Assembly (NCBI GenBank): GCA_910575005.1 | Contig: CAJTCL010000006.1 | Span: 1-64,000, forward strand | DNA: 64,000 bases | Direction of reading: 5' to 3' | Source: Lachnospiraceae bacterium | GTDB taxonomy: Bacteria > Bacillota > Clostridia > Lachnospirales > Lachnospiraceae | Shown here: positions 25,262-34,617 of the stretch, one piece after another | Numbering within the stretch: the first letter of the stretch is position 1 | Layout: each line of letters begins with the position of its first letter | The notes under the pieces: generated by a model | What the model saw: the letters and a program-made list of their open reading frames with translations, nothing else | What the model was told of the DNA's origin: nothing | Database searches by the model: none | Translations under genes and position numbers: made by a program

Positions 25262-26095
25262 ATGCAAGGTCATACAGTACATATTGTTTCACAGGCTATT
25301 CGCTTTATAGAGGAACATTTGCATGAAAAGATGGATTTGGATATGGTGGCCTTGGCATGTCACTATTCCAAATACCATCTGCATCGGATTTTTACAAATA
25401 CCGTTGGCTTGACCATACACGATTACACCAAACGGCGGCAGCTTACAGAGGCAGCAAAACTGCTTATATACTCTGAAAAACCGATTATAGAGATCGCTTT
25501 TATGAGCGGATATAAAAGTCAACAGGCATTTACAGATATTTTTAAAGCAATGTATAAGACGTCCCCTGCGGGATATCGAGCAACGAAACGCTTCTATCCG
25601 TTACAGTTTGAAATTCAACTGAGGGAGGAACCTGCCAAAATGGATTTAACAAAAGATAATATAAAATTTGCCACGCCCGCAGATATAGATGACTGGATGA
25701 AATTGGTAAAACTAACGATTGACGGATATCCATGTCTGGACAAAAAACAATATATCGAAAATTTGTATCAATATATTATGCATAAACAAGCTTTTATTCT
25801 GCGGGATGATTGTCTGGTAATCGGTGTAATGGGATTTTCACCCAATACAGATAGTATTGATTATTTAGCTGTCCATCCGCAGTACCGATATCTTGGCATC
25901 ATAGAGCTGTTTCTTGACAAGCTGAAGGATGAATTGCTTCACAGGCAAGCAGTTACTTTGACAACATATCGTGCAGGCGATAAGGCAGATACGGGTTATC
26001 GGGAGGAATATCTTCGTCTTGGATTTACAGAACAGGAACTGCTTGTGGAATATGGCTATCCGACACAGCGTTTTGTAAAAGTTTTAACGCCATAA
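25262..26095 (+). CDS. AraC-type DNA-binding domain fused to a GNAT acetyltransferase
   Basis: 277 residues from ATG 25262 (AAGGAGAAAAGATA upstream). Residues 1-105 are a complete double helix-turn-helix of the AraC/XylS family (MDLDMVALACHYSKYHLHRI, IIEIAFMSGYKSQQAFTDIF). From ~125 the protein resembles a GNAT fold (IDYLAVHPQYRYLGIIELFL, where the R/Q-x-x-G-x-G/A motif is degenerate; YREEYLRLGFTEQE). It may couple small-molecule acetylation or acetyl-CoA binding to gene control. The target is unknown; it is transcribed singly. Confidence 0.82.
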   Translation: MQGHTVHIVSQAIRFIEEHLHEKMDLDMVALACHYSKYHLHRIFTNTVGLTIHDYTKRRQLTEAAKLLIYSEKPIIEIAFMSGYKSQQAFTDIFKAMYKTSPAGYRATKRFYPLQFEIQLREEPAKMDLTKDNIKFATPADIDDWMKLVKLTIDGYPCLDKKQYIENLYQYIMHKQAFILRDDCLVIGVMGFSPNTDSIDYLAVHPQYRYLGIIELFLDKLKDELLHRQAVTLTTYRAGDKADTGYREEYLRLGFTEQELLVEYGYPTQRFVKVLTP

Positions 26096-26239
26096 ACCAT
26101 CTGATTGTTGACTTGGAAACGATGTTTGTGGCAGTACTGTTATCAAAAAATGAAAAGGCAGAGGAATTTTAAATCAATTTCATATTACTTGTCACACAGA
26201 CAAAGGAATGGTGTCTAATTAAGTAGGAGGTAAAAATCT

Positions 26240-27091
26240 ATGCATAAACGAAAGAATGAAGAATTACAGGCTCTAGTTGAGCAAGCTACCGCAGGAGATA
26301 AAAAAGCCCTGGAAACACTCATCACAGGTGTGCAGGATATTGTCTTTAATTTATCTTTGCGAATGCTTGGTACATTTGCAGATGCACAGGATGCCACGCA
26401 GGACATCTTATTGAAAATGATTACACATCTGTCATCTTTCAGAGGTGAGAGTTCATTTACAACATGGGTATTCAGCATTGCAGCTAATCATCTGAAAAAT
26501 TACAAAAAGCATATGTTTGCCCGTTATCCGCTTAGTTTTGAATATTATGGGGATGATATAGAAAACGGAAAAATACGGGATGTGCCAGATTTAACGCAGA
26601 ATGTAGAAAAGGATATATTAGCGGAAGAACTGAAAATGTCCTGTACTAATGTAATGCTGCAATGCCTTGACGTGGAAAGCAGATGTATTTTCATATTAGG
26701 TACAATGTTTAAGATTGACAGCCGCATTGCGGGAGATATTTTGGAAATGACTCCAGAGGCGTATCGTCAGCGACTTTCCAGAATACGCAAAAAAATGGCG
26801 GATTTTCTGGGACAGTATTGTGGGGAATATGGTAAAGGCGGGTGTAAATGTAAAGACAGGGTTAATTATGCAATACAAAACCACAGGATAAACCCACTGC
26901 AGCTGGATTATATGACAGCTACGGAAATCCCCATTCAAACTATAATGGATGTGAAAAATGCTATGGAGGATATTGACGATCTATCACAGGATTTTTCGTT
27001 CTGTAAACCTTATCAATCTCCCGAACGCACGAAACATCTGATACAGGAATTTTTAGATTCCACGCAGTTTTCCGTTATCCAAAACTCATAA
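26240..27091 (+). CDS. ECF-type RNA polymerase sigma factor with C-terminal extension
   Basis: 283 residues from ATG 26240, with TAGGAGG upstream. Region sigma-2 is DAQDATQDILLKMITHLSSF and RGESSFTTWVFSIAANHLKN; sigma-4 is RIAGDILEMTPEAYRQRLSR. A further ~100 residues contain a small Cys cluster (YCGEYGKGGCKCKDRVNYAI), known in a subset of ECF sigmas that lack a membrane anti-sigma. No anti-sigma gene is adjacent; the DUF2461 gene follows after 15 bp and is probably co-transcribed. The Cys cluster could sense metal or redox state; that is inference. Confidence 0.87.
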   Translation: MHKRKNEELQALVEQATAGDKKALETLITGVQDIVFNLSLRMLGTFADAQDATQDILLKMITHLSSFRGESSFTTWVFSIAANHLKNYKKHMFARYPLSFEYYGDDIENGKIRDVPDLTQNVEKDILAEELKMSCTNVMLQCLDVESRCIFILGTMFKIDSRIAGDILEMTPEAYRQRLSRIRKKMADFLGQYCGEYGKGGCKCKDRVNYAIQNHRINPLQLDYMTATEIPIQTIMDVKNAMEDIDDLSQDFSFCKPYQSPERTKHLIQEFLDSTQFSVIQNS

Positions 27092-27106
27092 AGGAGATGA
27101 CAGATT

Positions 27107-27790
27107 ATGAATACACAGATAATTATTGATTATTTATCAGCATTGAGTGTGAATAATAACCGTGAATGGTATCATGCGAACAAGGATGACTATAAAAAAG
27201 CTAATGCTGAATTTGAAGAACTGTTGCAGGCATTGATGCTGGAAATTGGAAAATTTGACAGCAGTATTTTGCATAACAATCCCAAAGACCTTACATTTAA
27301 GATTGTAAGAGATACTCGTTTCAGCCATGACAAATCGCCTTATAATCCGGCTTTTCGAGCTCACATTGCCCCTAAGGGTAAGCTTCCGGTTCCAGTCGGA
27401 TATTATCTTATGATAAAGCCTGGCAATCAGTCTTTTTTAGGAGGAGGCTTGTTTGCAGATATGTTTAAGGATGCAACGAAAATGGTGCGGGATTATATTG
27501 TAAAAAATGGTGAAGAATGGGAGAAAGTGATACATGCACCAGAATTTGAAAAATATTTTACGGTACAGGGAACAGCATTAAAGAATGTTCCTGCGGGTTA
27601 TGAGAAAGAACACCCGCAAGCGGAATATCTAAAATTTAAGAGTTGGTATCTGGAATATCCGTTAAAAGATGAAGAGTTGAACAATGCAGAAACATTTTCT
27701 ACAAAGGCAGCAGAAATTTTCCGAATGATGAAACCTTTTAATGACTATTTGAACAAGGCGCTTGTAGATTTTCAGATGCCGGCAAGGTGA
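27107..27790 (+). CDS. DUF2461 family protein
   Basis: 227 residues starting after AAAGGAGATGACAGATT, 15 bp behind the sigma factor. It matches DUF2461 (TIGR02453) along its whole length: LSVNNNREWYHANKDDYKKA, FKIVRDTRFSHDKSPYNPAF, GGGLFADMFKDATKMVRDYI. The biochemical function of the family is unknown. Proximity to an ECF sigma with a Cys cluster suggests stress induction. Confidence 0.88.
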   Translation: MNTQIIIDYLSALSVNNNREWYHANKDDYKKANAEFEELLQALMLEIGKFDSSILHNNPKDLTFKIVRDTRFSHDKSPYNPAFRAHIAPKGKLPVPVGYYLMIKPGNQSFLGGGLFADMFKDATKMVRDYIVKNGEEWEKVIHAPEFEKYFTVQGTALKNVPAGYEKEHPQAEYLKFKSWYLEYPLKDEELNNAETFSTKAAEIFRMMKPFNDYLNKALVDFQMPAR

Positions 27791-28110
27791 CAGCCAGGGG
27801 AATAATGGGCCAGAAATTTATTATTGATACATGCAAGTAACTCACCACCGATAGAGACGGGAGTCATTCCCATCTGATATAGCACAAAGTGTACGTTACC
27901 GTTGATCAGGCGGAATTAGGGAACCAGACTCAGAGCTGACAGACTTGTGAGAAATCACAGTTTGTCAGCTTTCTTTATATCTAGAAACAATAAGTCATTT
28001 TTTTAATGCATTCACATGCCTATCAGCGGCGGGGGCGAATATGGAAGTTTAAGTTACTGTATTGAGGGAATAAGTGCAGCTTATCATTTGTTTGTGTTTC
28101 GAAAAATATA
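27791..28110. other. Gap with no supported gene
   Basis: Contains the terminator at 27934-27976. A minus-strand snippet near 27810-27870 (PVSIGGELLACINN) looks like a coding fragment but is too short to assign. Confidence 0.4.
27934..27976 (+). terminator. Long hairpin terminator
   Basis: AGCTGACA (27934-27941) / TGTCAGCT (27963-27970) with inner GTGA/TCAC pairing and a GAAA loop, then TTCTTTAT. Confidence 0.75.
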
Positions 28111-28159
28111 TTGACTTTACGACACGTATGTCGTATAATAATTTCAGACATATATGTCG
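28111..28159 (+). promoter_or_regulatory. Promoter with two TetR-type operators
   Basis: TTGACT (28111-28116), 17 bp, TATAAT (28134-28139). The spacer is filled by the palindrome TACGACACGTATGTCGTA (28118-28135). A second site, GACATATATGTC (28147-28158), lies just downstream of the start region. Both share (C/A)GACA-N4-TGTCG. The layout indicates autorepression by the TetR protein encoded next. Confidence 0.87.
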
Positions 28160-28174
28160 GAAAAGGAATTGACT

Positions 28175-28759
28175 ATGAATAAAAGAGGACAAGAAACAAG
28201 AAATCATATCAAAGAATGTGCATATTCTTTATTTGCCCAAAAGGGTTTTAAACAGGTGACAATGAAAGATATCTGTGAGGCGGCGAACATTAGCCGTGGA
28301 GGTCTATATTGTCATTACGAAAGTACACGTCAAATATTTCAAGAGATGATCAATGATATGATGAGCCGGCAGGACCATGAATTTGACAGGAAAATAAATC
28401 AAAATCAATCTGCCGTGACAATCTTGGATGAGATTTTAGAAGTCTATCAAAAAGAAATGCTTGACAGCCAGTCATCATTGAGCATAGCAATCTATGAATA
28501 TTTTAGCATCCATGACATTGCAAGCCAAAAAAATACATTATATGAACAGTATTTAATTTCCGCAAATACATGGAAAAAGTTGATAAAGTATGGCATTGAC
28601 AGAGGGGAATTTCAAGATGTGGATATAGATGCAGTTTATGATTTAATCGTTTTTTCCTATCAAGGGGTGAGAATGTACAGCAAATTGATGCCTATGGATG
28701 AAGAGATACCGTTAAGAATCATTCGTCAAATTAAAAAAATACTAGTACAACAAAAATAA
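28175..28759 (+). CDS. TetR/AcrR family transcriptional regulator
   Basis: 194 residues from ATG 28175 (AAAAGGAATTGACT upstream); an in-frame ATG at 28154 overlaps the second operator and is less likely. N-terminal helix-turn-helix: LFAQKGFKQVTMKDICEAAN and ISRGGLYCHYESTRQIFQ. The C-terminal helical domain is ligand-binding. The two palindromes in its own promoter and the nucleoside phosphorylase gene 13 bp downstream suggest autorepression of a two-gene operon, perhaps relieved by a nucleoside-like ligand (inference). Confidence 0.9.
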   Translation: MNKRGQETRNHIKECAYSLFAQKGFKQVTMKDICEAANISRGGLYCHYESTRQIFQEMINDMMSRQDHEFDRKINQNQSAVTILDEILEVYQKEMLDSQSSLSIAIYEYFSIHDIASQKNTLYEQYLISANTWKKLIKYGIDRGEFQDVDIDAVYDLIVFSYQGVRMYSKLMPMDEEIPLRIIRQIKKILVQQK

Positions 28760-28772
28760 AGGAGTGAGTGTG

Positions 28773-29552
28773 ATGGCAACAATCTTTCATCATTTTTGTA
28801 AAGATCGAGATGCGTTTATCAATCCTTGTGATACTACTGAGAAAATTGCTGGTTTTCCAGAGGTATGTATCACTACATTTTCAGAAGGTATCATAAAAGA
28901 TTTTACCAAGAATAACGCCGCGAAAATAATTGCAAATCTGTATTCTGCAAATGGGGCAATACCTGTATATGAAATTGAATATGGAAATAAAAAGATGGGA
29001 TTATTCTTGTCTCGGGTAGGGGCGCCTGCCTGTGCAGCTGGTCTGGAAGAAGTTATAGCTTTAGGAGCAAAAAAGATCGTACAATTTGGCTGCTGTGGGA
29101 TATTAGATCAATCTCGTGTAGGTGATAAAATAATCATTCCCTCTTCAGCCGTCAGGGATGAGGGCACAAGTTACCATTATATTTCAAGCAGTGAGGAAAT
29201 AAGTGCAGATCATGCTTTGATTGATCTGACAGTAAAATGTTTAGAAAGACACCAGATTCCATATGTAGTGGGGAAAGTTTGGACCACAGATGCGATATAC
29301 AGGGAGACGCAGGCAGTGATTACAGAGCGAAAAAAACAAGGCTGTATTGCCGTTGAGATGGAGTGTTCGGCCTCTTTAGCTGTGGCAGCATTTAGAGGGA
29401 TACCAATAATTCAGTTTTTCTATGGAGCAGACAGCTTAGATGCAGAGCAGTGGGAAATCAGAGATTTAACAGATTATGGAATCAGCTATGGTGATAAATA
29501 TATGGCAATCGCTTTAGAATGTGGAATGGCATTTTCTAATTTTATTAGTTAA
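28773..29552 (+). CDS. Nucleoside phosphorylase (uridine/purine type)
   Basis: 259 residues; ATG 28773 follows AAGGAGTGAGTGTG (ATG or GTG slightly upstream also possible). Phosphorylase family 1 features: VGAPACAAGLEEVIALGAKK (phosphate/ribose region), VQFGCCGIL, the base-binding VEMECSASLAVAAFRGIPI with the E-M-E motif, and FFYGADSLD. It should cleave nucleosides with phosphate to base plus ribose-1-phosphate in salvage. The exact base preference is not readable. It is controlled with the TetR gene upstream. Confidence 0.88.
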   Translation: MATIFHHFCKDRDAFINPCDTTEKIAGFPEVCITTFSEGIIKDFTKNNAAKIIANLYSANGAIPVYEIEYGNKKMGLFLSRVGAPACAAGLEEVIALGAKKIVQFGCCGILDQSRVGDKIIIPSSAVRDEGTSYHYISSSEEISADHALIDLTVKCLERHQIPYVVGKVWTTDAIYRETQAVITERKKQGCIAVEMECSASLAVAAFRGIPIIQFFYGADSLDAEQWEIRDLTDYGISYGDKYMAIALECGMAFSNFIS

Positions 29553-29588
29553 AAATCGAAGTTAGAAACAGGGAGGATTGTTATATAA

Positions 29589-29738
29589 ATGAATGGTATG
29601 TCTTATTTATCATACCCAAGGGCACTCCATCATGCCATGCGGCGTGTTATAAGTTATAGTGAAATAGGGCTAAGGATAGATGGAGATACCAACATAAAAA
29701 ATATCGTTACGATTATAAAAGATCAAATGCAGAGCTGA
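29589..29738 (+). CDS. Possible small protein, 49 residues
   Basis: ATG 29589 lies 13 bp after GGGAGG and opens MNGMSYLSYPRALHHAMRRV... to TGA 29736. It ends within the left arm of a terminator hairpin. No family is recognised and spacing to the ribosome binding site is long, so this is tentative. Confidence 0.25.
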   Translation: MNGMSYLSYPRALHHAMRRVISYSEIGLRIDGDTNIKNIVTIIKDQMQS

Positions 29739-29778
29739 TCAGCTTGGGGAGTAAACCACAGGTCGTCAGCTCTGTTTC
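29730..29778 (+). terminator. Hairpin terminator before the restriction locus
   Basis: CAGAGCTGA (29730-29738) / TCAGCTCTG (29766-29774) followed by TTTC. The AGCTGA core resembles the hairpin at 27934. Confidence 0.6.
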
Positions 29779-29931
29779 TATGGAAATCAGAATTGTCGAA
29801 TGATTGACATTAGTGTAAGAGTGAATTATAATTTTTCAAAGTAATAAAGCTCTAAACAGTTAAAATATTTGACTCAAAAGCATCTAAGACACTAGAATAT
29901 ATCAGGATAATTGATAAAGGGGGAGAGCAGT

Positions 29932-32900
29932 TTGAAATCAAATTTTGCATTTTTAAATGGGACTTTTCCAGTTCTTGCGAATTTTGGAGAATTGGCAGAA
30001 AAATATTTGTACAATGATTCCAATTCTTGTTTCATGAAGTTAGGCATGATTGGGGAGACGATGGTCAATCTGATTTTTACCTATGACAAAATTCCATTGC
30101 CCAGAGATAACACGGCGGTGGCTAGGATTGATACATTGCTGCGGGAAGGCATGATTGCCCGTGATTTGGCAGATATTCTCCATACTTTGCGCAAAATTAG
30201 AAATAGAGCTGTCCATGAAAATTATGCTTCCGTGGAGGATGGGAAGACATTAATTCAGATGGCATACAGTCTTTGTGAATGGTTTATGCAGACATACGGT
30301 GATTGGAATTATCAGAATCAGCCGTTTTTGATGCCCTCTAAACATCAAGAATCTGTCCAAGCAGACAAGGCGAAAGAACAGGCGAAGGAAATCAAACTGA
30401 TCGAAGAAGCATCGAAAGCTGCAGAGCTGGCGCCCATTGTGGCAAAGGATCAAAGAAAGAAACAGGCGGGTAAGGCGGCAAGCCAAAGAATAAAATCGGA
30501 AGCAGAAACGCGTTATTTGATTGATGAACAGCTGCGTAAGGTCGGCTGGGAGGCAGATACCGAAAAGCTGCGCTATTCTAAGGGTACACGTCCCACAAAA
30601 GGACATAATATTGCGATCGCTGAATGGCCCACAGATTCTACGGTTGGCAGGAAGGGATATGTTGATTATGCACTGTTTATTGGCACACAGATGGTAGCAA
30701 CGATTGAGGCCAAGGCCATCCATAAGGATATTCCTTCTGTGATTGATTATCAGTGTAAGGATTATTCCAGAAATATCAGAAATGCAGACGCTAATTTCCA
30801 GATTGGCAAATGGGGAAATTATAAAGTTCCATTTACATTTGCTACCAATGGAAGGCCATATTTAGAACAGTATGACACCAAAAGCGGTATTTGGTTTCTT
30901 GACTTAAGACAGCCTGATAACAGCCCCAAGGCCCTAAAAGGCTGGATGCGTCCATCTGGTATGTTAGAATTGCTGGAAAAAGATATCGCAGGATGTAATC
31001 AAGCCTTGCAGAATATGTCTTATGATTTGCTGTGTGACAAGGACGGTTTAAACTTGCGTGAATATCAGCTAAAAGCAATTGGGGCTGCAGAGAAGGCGAT
31101 TGTCAATGGCCAACAGAATATTTTGCTGGCTATGGCCACAGGTACAGGGAAAACCCGTACCATATTGGGAATGATTTATCGTTTTCTAAAAACAGGGCGT
31201 TTCCGCAGAATTTTATTCCTTGTGGACAGAAATTCATTGGGGGAACAAGCTTTTGATGTATTTAAAGAAGTTAAATTAGAGGAGTTAATGACTCTGAATG
31301 ATATTTATAATATAAAAGGACTGGAAGAGAAGGAAATTGACCGTGAAACCCGCATTCAGGTGGCCACTGTGCAAAGTATGGTAAAACGCATTCTCTATAA
31401 TACTGATGAGGCTATGCCAGCGGTTACAGATTTTGATCTGGTGATTATTGATGAAGCACACCGCGGATATATATTGGATAAAGAAATGGGGGAAGATGAA
31501 ATTTTGTACCGCGACCAGATCGACTACCAGAGTAAATATCGCTCAGTGGTGGAATATTTTGATTCTGTAAAAATTGCATTGACCGCGACGCCGGCCTTGC
31601 AGACCACCCAAATTTTTGGACAGCCTGTATATAAATATACTTACCGTGAGGCGGTGATTGAGGGATATTTGGTTGACCATGACGCGCCCCATGAACTGGC
31701 TACGAAACTTAGCAAAGAGGGCATCCATTACAAAAAGGGTGATACGGTTTTACTCTATGACCCTGTGACCGGAGAAATCACCAATTCTGAGCTTGTCAAT
31801 GATGAACTGGATTTTAATATTGAAGAATTTAACCGCCAAGTGATTACAGAGTCTTTTAACAAAACTGTATTGACGGAGATTGCCGCAGATATTGACCCTG
31901 AAAGTCCAGACATTCAGGGAAAAACATTGATTTTTGCCGTTGACGATCAACATGCGGATATGATTGTAAAAATATTAAAAGAGATTTATGCCAAAAGAGG
32001 GGTGGACAATGACGCCATCATGAAAATTACTGGTTCGGTGGGCGGCGGTAACAAGAAAAAGGTTCAGGAAGTGATCAAACGCTTTAAAAATGAACGTTTT
32101 CCCAGCATTGTCGTGACGGTTGACTTGTTGACCACTGGGATTGATATACCGGAAATTACAACATTGGTATTTATGCGGCGTGTGAAGTCCCGTATTTTGT
32201 TTGAACAGATGATGGGACGGGCAACCAGGCTTTGCCCTAAAATTCATAAGACACATTTTGAGATTTATGATCCGGTTGGGGTATATGATTCCTTGGATCC
32301 AGTCAATACGATGAAGCCTGTGGTAGTAAATCCAAGCACGACATTTCCGCAGTTGTTGGAGGGACTGGAAGTATTGGAAGATGAAAAACAGGTACAAAAC
32401 CAAATCAATCAAATCATTGCAAAATTACAGCGCAAGAAGCGAAATATGGATGATAAGACCAAAGAGCATTTTATCAATATGACAGGAGGACAGGATCCAA
32501 CACAATTTATTGATGATATTCAGCGCAGTAAGACGAAAGAAGCAAGGAAACGTTTACTGGCATATGCTGATCTGTTTCAAATGCTGCAGCAAACAAAGGC
32601 AGCTGCGAGCCGTTCTGTGGTGATTTCTGAGGAGGAAGACGAACTTTTAGAACACAACAGAGGTTATGGCAAGGGCAATAAACCGGAGGATTATCTGGAC
32701 GCTTTTGCCGCTTATATTAAAACAAATCTAAATCAGATTGCTGCCTTGAACATTGTCTGCAGCAGACCAAAAGAGCTGACCCGTGAAAGTCTCAAATCAT
32801 TGCGGCTCACTTTAGACAGAGAGGGATTTACCGTTCAGCAGCTCAATACTGCGGTCTCTGAAATGACCAATGAGGAAATTGCAGCAGATATGATCAGCCT

Positions 32901-33198
32901 GATTCGCAGGTATGCGATTGGTTCGGCATTGATTTCTCATGAGGCAAAAATCAGACAGGCAGTGGATAAACTGAAACATGCGCATAATTTTTCCAAACAG
33001 GAATTAAATTGGATTGCCAGAATGGAAAAATATTTGATGGAAGAATCTGTTCTGAATGTGACTGTTTTTGAGGAAGATGGCCGCTTTAAGGCACAAGGAG
33101 GATTTGGTAAGATCAATAAAGTATTTGGAAATAAATTAGAGAGTATTATTTTGGAATTGAATGAGTATTTGTATGACGATGGAGGAAAAACAGCATGA
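29932..33198 (+). CDS. hsdR: Type I restriction enzyme R subunit
   Basis: 1088 residues from TTG 29932, directly after AAAGGGGGAGAGCAG. The N-terminus (~10-120) is a DUF4145-type helical domain (LADILHTLRKIRNRAVHENY). A charged helix and the HSDR_N nuclease follow (GYVDYALFIGTQMVATIEAK near 241-260; D...E-x-K catalytic set). The SF2 translocase has Walker A MATGTGKTRT (~399), DEAH box IIDEAHRG (~504), TATPALQTTQ (~549) and MGRATRLCP. The C-terminal EcoEI_R_C-type domain binds the methylase complex. It cuts unmodified DNA with HsdM and HsdS. It overlaps hsdM by four bases. Confidence 0.95.
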   Translation: MKSNFAFLNGTFPVLANFGELAEKYLYNDSNSCFMKLGMIGETMVNLIFTYDKIPLPRDNTAVARIDTLLREGMIARDLADILHTLRKIRNRAVHENYASVEDGKTLIQMAYSLCEWFMQTYGDWNYQNQPFLMPSKHQESVQADKAKEQAKEIKLIEEASKAAELAPIVAKDQRKKQAGKAASQRIKSEAETRYLIDEQLRKVGWEADTEKLRYSKGTRPTKGHNIAIAEWPTDSTVGRKGYVDYALFIGTQMVATIEAKAIHKDIPSVIDYQCKDYSRNIRNADANFQIGKWGNYKVPFTFATNGRPYLEQYDTKSGIWFLDLRQPDNSPKALKGWMRPSGMLELLEKDIAGCNQALQNMSYDLLCDKDGLNLREYQLKAIGAAEKAIVNGQQNILLAMATGTGKTRTILGMIYRFLKTGRFRRILFLVDRNSLGEQAFDVFKEVKLEELMTLNDIYNIKGLEEKEIDRETRIQVATVQSMVKRILYNTDEAMPAVTDFDLVIIDEAHRGYILDKEMGEDEILYRDQIDYQSKYRSVVEYFDSVKIALTATPALQTTQIFGQPVYKYTYREAVIEGYLVDHDAPHELATKLSKEGIHYKKGDTVLLYDPVTGEITNSELVNDELDFNIEEFNRQVITESFNKTVLTEIAADIDPESPDIQGKTLIFAVDDQHADMIVKILKEIYAKRGVDNDAIMKITGSVGGGNKKKVQEVIKRFKNERFPSIVVTVDLLTTGIDIPEITTLVFMRRVKSRILFEQMMGRATRLCPKIHKTHFEIYDPVGVYDSLDPVNTMKPVVVNPSTTFPQLLEGLEVLEDEKQVQNQINQIIAKLQRKKRNMDDKTKEHFINMTGGQDPTQFIDDIQRSKTKEARKRLLAYADLFQMLQQTKAAASRSVVISEEEDELLEHNRGYGKGNKPEDYLDAFAAYIKTNLNQIAALNIVCSRPKELTRESLKSLRLTLDREGFTVQQLNTAVSEMTNEEIAADMISLIRRYAIGSALISHEAKIRQAVDKLKHAHNFSKQELNWIARMEKYLMEESVLNVTVFEEDGRFKAQGGFGKINKVFGNKLESIILELNEYLYDDGGKTA

Positions 33199-34616
33199 CC
33201 ACACAAGAAATCGTGTCAAAACTCTGGAATCTCTGCAATGTCCTTAGGGATGATGGCATTACATATCATCAATATGTGACAGAGTTGACGTATATTCTAT
33301 TTTTGAAAATGGCGAAAGAGACTGGTGCAGAAAAACAGATTCCACAAGAGTATCACTGGGATGAATTGACCACGAAAAGCGGCATTGAGTTAAAGAAATT
33401 TTACAAAGAATTATTGAATGATCTAGGTGAGAATGGTACAGGCCGTGTGAGGGAAATCTACCAGGGTGCGGCAACCAATATTGATGAGCCCAAAAATCTG
33501 GAAAAAATTATTACAACGATTGATGGATTGGACTGGTATTCCGCGCGGGAAGAAGGGCTTGGAAACTTATATGAGGGGTTGTTGGAGAAGAATGCCAATG
33601 AGAAAAAATCTGGTGCTGGACAGTACTTTACGCCCCGAGTGTTGATTGATGTTATGACAAGACTGGTGAAACCGCAGGCTGGCGAACGCTGTCATGACCC
33701 AGCTTGTGGAACGTTTGGCTTTATGATTGCCGCCCATCAGTATGTTGCAGAGCGGACAGATGATTTCTTTGATCTTGATGTAGACATGGCAAAATTTGAG
33801 CGTGAGCAGGCATTTACTGGTGTGGAGCTGGTTCACGATACGCATAGGCTGGCTTTGATGAATGCCATGCTGCATAATATGGAAGGCGAAATCACATTGG
33901 GAGATACGCTTTCTAATATTGGTAAGAGTATGAAAGATTATGATGTGGTTTTGACAAACCCGCCATTTGGCACCAAGAAAGGTGGGGAACGTGCCACCCG
34001 TGATGACTTTACGTTTCCGACCAGCAATAAACAGCTTAATTTCCTGCAGCATATCTACCGCAGCCTGAAAGCAGACGGAAAAGCGCGGGCAGCGGTGGTT
34101 CTGCCAGATAATGTGCTCTTTGCTGATGGAGAAGGAGAAAAGATTCGTGTTGACCTGATGGATAAATGTAATTTGCATACCGTTCTGCGTCTGCCGACTG
34201 GCATTTTCTATGCGCAGGGGGTGAAGACTAATGTATTATTCTTTACCCGTGAAAAGGCAGATAAAGGCAGCACTAAGGAAGTCTGGTTTTATGATTTGCG
34301 TACTAATATGCCTTCTTTTGGCAAGACAAATCCATTGAAAGCAGAACATTTTGCAGATTTTGAAGCAGCATATGAAGCTGCTGACCGTCATGCGCTGGAG
34401 GATGAACGCTTTCATGTATTTACTCGTGAGCAGATTGCAGAAAAGGGCAATAGCCTTGACTTGGGATTGATTCGCGACGAATCGGTTTTGGATTATGAGG
34501 ATTTACCAGATCCAATAGAAAGCGGCGAAGAGGCCATTGCACAGCTTGAGGAGGCAGTTGATCTATTAAAGAGTGTGGTGCAGGAATTAAAGACTTTAGA
34601 AAATGCGGAGGTGTGA
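33195..34616 (+). CDS. hsdM: Type I modification methylase M subunit
   Basis: A 473-residue N6-adenine methyltransferase coupled to hsdR by an ATGA overlap. The N-terminal HsdM helical domain (LWNLCNVLRDDGITYHQYVT) is followed by GAGQYFTPRVLIDVM (~139), the SAM-binding motif DPACGTFGFM (~167) and catalytic NPPFG (~254). It methylates adenine in the target chosen by HsdS and forms the M2S core of the restriction complex. Confidence 0.96.
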   Translation: MTTQEIVSKLWNLCNVLRDDGITYHQYVTELTYILFLKMAKETGAEKQIPQEYHWDELTTKSGIELKKFYKELLNDLGENGTGRVREIYQGAATNIDEPKNLEKIITTIDGLDWYSAREEGLGNLYEGLLEKNANEKKSGAGQYFTPRVLIDVMTRLVKPQAGERCHDPACGTFGFMIAAHQYVAERTDDFFDLDVDMAKFEREQAFTGVELVHDTHRLALMNAMLHNMEGEITLGDTLSNIGKSMKDYDVVLTNPPFGTKKGGERATRDDFTFPTSNKQLNFLQHIYRSLKADGKARAAVVLPDNVLFADGEGEKIRVDLMDKCNLHTVLRLPTGIFYAQGVKTNVLFFTREKADKGSTKEVWFYDLRTNMPSFGKTNPLKAEHFADFEAAYEAADRHALEDERFHVFTREQIAEKGNSLDLGLIRDESVLDYEDLPDPIESGEEAIAQLEEAVDLLKSVVQELKTLENAEV

Positions 34617-34617
34617 T

